Origin: Kribbella monticola
Lineage (GTDB): Bacteria; Actinomycetota; Actinomycetes; Propionibacteriales; Kribbellaceae
Length of the DNA: 64,000 nucleotides
NCBI RefSeq assembly: GCF_003261635.1
Contig: NZ_QFXK01000030.1
Location: 558,001-622,000 of the forward strand
Reading direction: 5' to 3'
Part shown: in pieces, positions 62,750-64,000 of the stretch
Numbering within the stretch: the stretch's first letter is position 1
How the letters are laid out: every line of letters begins with the position of its first letter
Position numbers and translations under genes: made by a program
Notes under the pieces: generated by a model
Told to the model about the DNA's origin: nothing
What the model saw: the letters and a program-made list of their open reading frames with translations, nothing else
The model's database searches: none

Positions 62750-64000
62750 ATGACGCCGACGAAGATCCTGCTGCCCGAGGACGAGCTGCCGACCCGCTGG
62801 TACAACGTGCTGCACGATCTTCCGACGCCACCGCCGCCGGTGCTGCATCCCGGCACCGGGCAGCCCGTCGGACCGGATGACCTGGCGCCGCTGTTCCCGA
62901 TGGACCTGATCATGCAAGAGGTGTCACAGGACCAGTACGTCGACATCCCTGGTGAGGTGCTCGACGTCTACCGCCTGTGGCGCCCGAGTCCGCTCTACCG
63001 GGCGCATCGGCTGGAGAAGGCGCTGGATACGCCCGCGCGGATCTATTACAAGTACGAAGGCGTGTCCCCGGCCGGCTCGCACAAGCCGAACACCGCGGTC
63101 CCGCAGGCCTACTACAACGCGAAGTCGGGTGTCCGGAAGCTGACCACGGAGACGGGCGCCGGCCAATGGGGAACGGCGCTGGCGTTCGCGTGCGCGCAGT
63201 ACGGGCTGGAGTGTGAGGTCTGGCAGGTGCGGGCGTCGTACGACCAGAAGCCGTACCGACGCACGATGATGGAGGTGTTCGGGGCGACCGTCCACGCGAG
63301 CCCGTCGGAGTTGACCGAGGCCGGCCGGAAGATCCTCGCGGAGAACCCTGCCTCCACCGGCTCGCTAGGCATCGCGATCAGTGAGGCCGTCGAGATGGCG
63401 GTGCAGGACCCGACTGTGCACTACGCGCTCGGCAGCGTGCTGAACCACGTCCTCCTGCACCAGACGATCATCGGCGAGGAGGCGCTGATCCAGCTCGCGA
63501 TGGTCGGTGAGACCCCCGACCTGCTGATCGGCTGCACCGGCGGCGGGTCGAACTTCGGCGGGCTGGCCTTCCCGTTCCTCCGGGAGAAATGGGCCGGCCG
63601 GATGGCGCCCGTCGTACGGGCTGTCGAGCCGGCCGCGTGCCCGTCCCTCACCCAAGGCACGTATGCCTACGACTTCGGCGACACCCTCGGCATGACGCCA
63701 CTGATGAAGATGCACACCCTCGGGCACGATTTCGTGCCGGACCCGATCCACGCCGGTGGGCTGCGGTACCACGGGATGAGCCCGCTGATCAGCCATCTCT
63801 ACGAGACCGGCGAGATCGAGGCGATCGCGAAGAACCAGTCCGACTGCTTCGCGGCCGGCGTCCTGTTCGCCCGGACCGAGGGGATCGTGCCGGCGCCGGA
63901 GCCGACGCATGCCCTCGCGGCCGCGGTCGAGGAAGCCCAACGCTGCAAGGAGTCCGGCGAGGAGAAGGTCATCCTGACCGCCCTGTGCGGACACGGGCAC
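62750..64000 (+). CDS. TrpB2-type tryptophan synthase beta-like protein (3' end beyond window)
   Basis: The frame from ATG 62750 is open to the last base (417 codons) and lacks a stop, so it is cut by the window. PLP Lys112 in [20 protein letters not shown] and the phosphate-binding [10 protein letters not shown] identify the tryptophan synthase beta fold; the long N-terminus (about 90 residues before the core) and [12 protein letters not shown] mark TrpB2, a divergent group that makes tryptophan from serine and indole without a TrpA partner nearby. It lacks a trpA or other trp gene beside it here. Confidence 0.88.
   Translation, partial: MTPTKILLPEDELPTRWYNVLHDLPTPPPPVLHPGTGQPVGPDDLAPLFPMDLIMQEVSQDQYVDIPGEVLDVYRLWRPSPLYRAHRLEKALDTPARIYYKYEGVSPAGSHKPNTAVPQAYYNAKSGVRKLTTETGAGQWGTALAFACAQYGLECEVWQVRASYDQKPYRRTMMEVFGATVHASPSELTEAGRKILAENPASTGSLGIAISEAVEMAVQDPTVHYALGSVLNHVLLHQTIIGEEALIQLAMVGETPDLLIGCTGGGSNFGGLAFPFLREKWAGRMAPVVRAVEPAACPSLTQGTYAYDFGDTLGMTPLMKMHTLGHDFVPDPIHAGGLRYHGMSPLISHLYETGEIEAIAKNQSDCFAAGVLFARTEGIVPAPEPTHALAAAVEEAQRCKESGEEKVILTALCGHGH

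Overview
The window is 64 kb of very GC-rich chromosome (most third codon positions are G or C) from an actinobacterium. Ribosomal proteins, RpoB/RpoC, the MCE operon and an ECF42-type sigma factor all point to Actinomycetota. I favour a Propionibacteriales genus close to Kribbella or Nocardioides, but that genus call rests on general gene style and not on a search.

Layout. From 1 to 8.7 kb, on the minus strand, is the S10-spc ribosomal protein operon, read rpsJ to rpsE, with rpsE cut by the window edge. Next come tuf, fusA, rpsG and rpsL (9.1-13.4 kb), an alpha/beta-hydrolase gene, then rpoC and rpoB (15.4-22.8 kb). From 23.0 to 33.9 kb is a complete MCE lipid-import operon: ATPase, two YrbE permeases, six MCE proteins and two Mas-type proteins, almost all coupled by 4-bp overlaps. 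Two tandem acyltransferase-3 genes follow on the plus strand, then rplL-rplJ with an L10 leader RNA. The stretch from 37.9 to 55.5 kb is accessory: an MFS exporter, a VapBC-like toxin-antitoxin pair, a seven-gene divergent catabolic locus, a two-component system with a DUF4097 protein, an ECF42 sigma factor with its DGPF partner, a single-chain PheRS-like protein, an FMN hydroxyacid oxidase, and an intergenic repeat cluster. The housekeeping region resumes with rplA, rplK, nusG, secE and tRNA-Trp (minus strand). The plus strand then carries an aminotransferase, a secreted protein, an adenosine-deaminase-family gene and a TrpB2-type tryptophan synthase beta gene that runs off the end.

How the genes work together. 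The translation/transcription block is split by two accessory blocks: the MCE operon lies between rplJL and rpoBC, and about 18 kb lies between rplA and rplJ. The most interesting system is the divergent locus at 39.9-47.3 kb: RidA, IclR regulator, PfkB sugar kinase // DSD-like PLP enzyme, D-aminoacylase-like deacylase, KDPG aldolase, GntP permease. Read as a pathway it imports an acylated 2-amino-aldonic acid, removes the acyl group, eliminates ammonia through an imine to give 2-keto-3-deoxygluconate, phosphorylates it and cleaves it to pyruvate and glyceraldehyde-3-phosphate. The best-fitting substrate is N-acetyl-D-glucosaminate, the oxidised end sugar released from chitin by LPMOs. This is an inference from gene content. 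Other points worth a second look are a single-chain PheRS with an altered substrate pocket and a structured leader, an acyltransferase-3 paralogue lacking its catalytic histidine, an operator-like palindrome over the MCE promoter, and a 23-nt element shared by the rpsJ and rpsL leaders.
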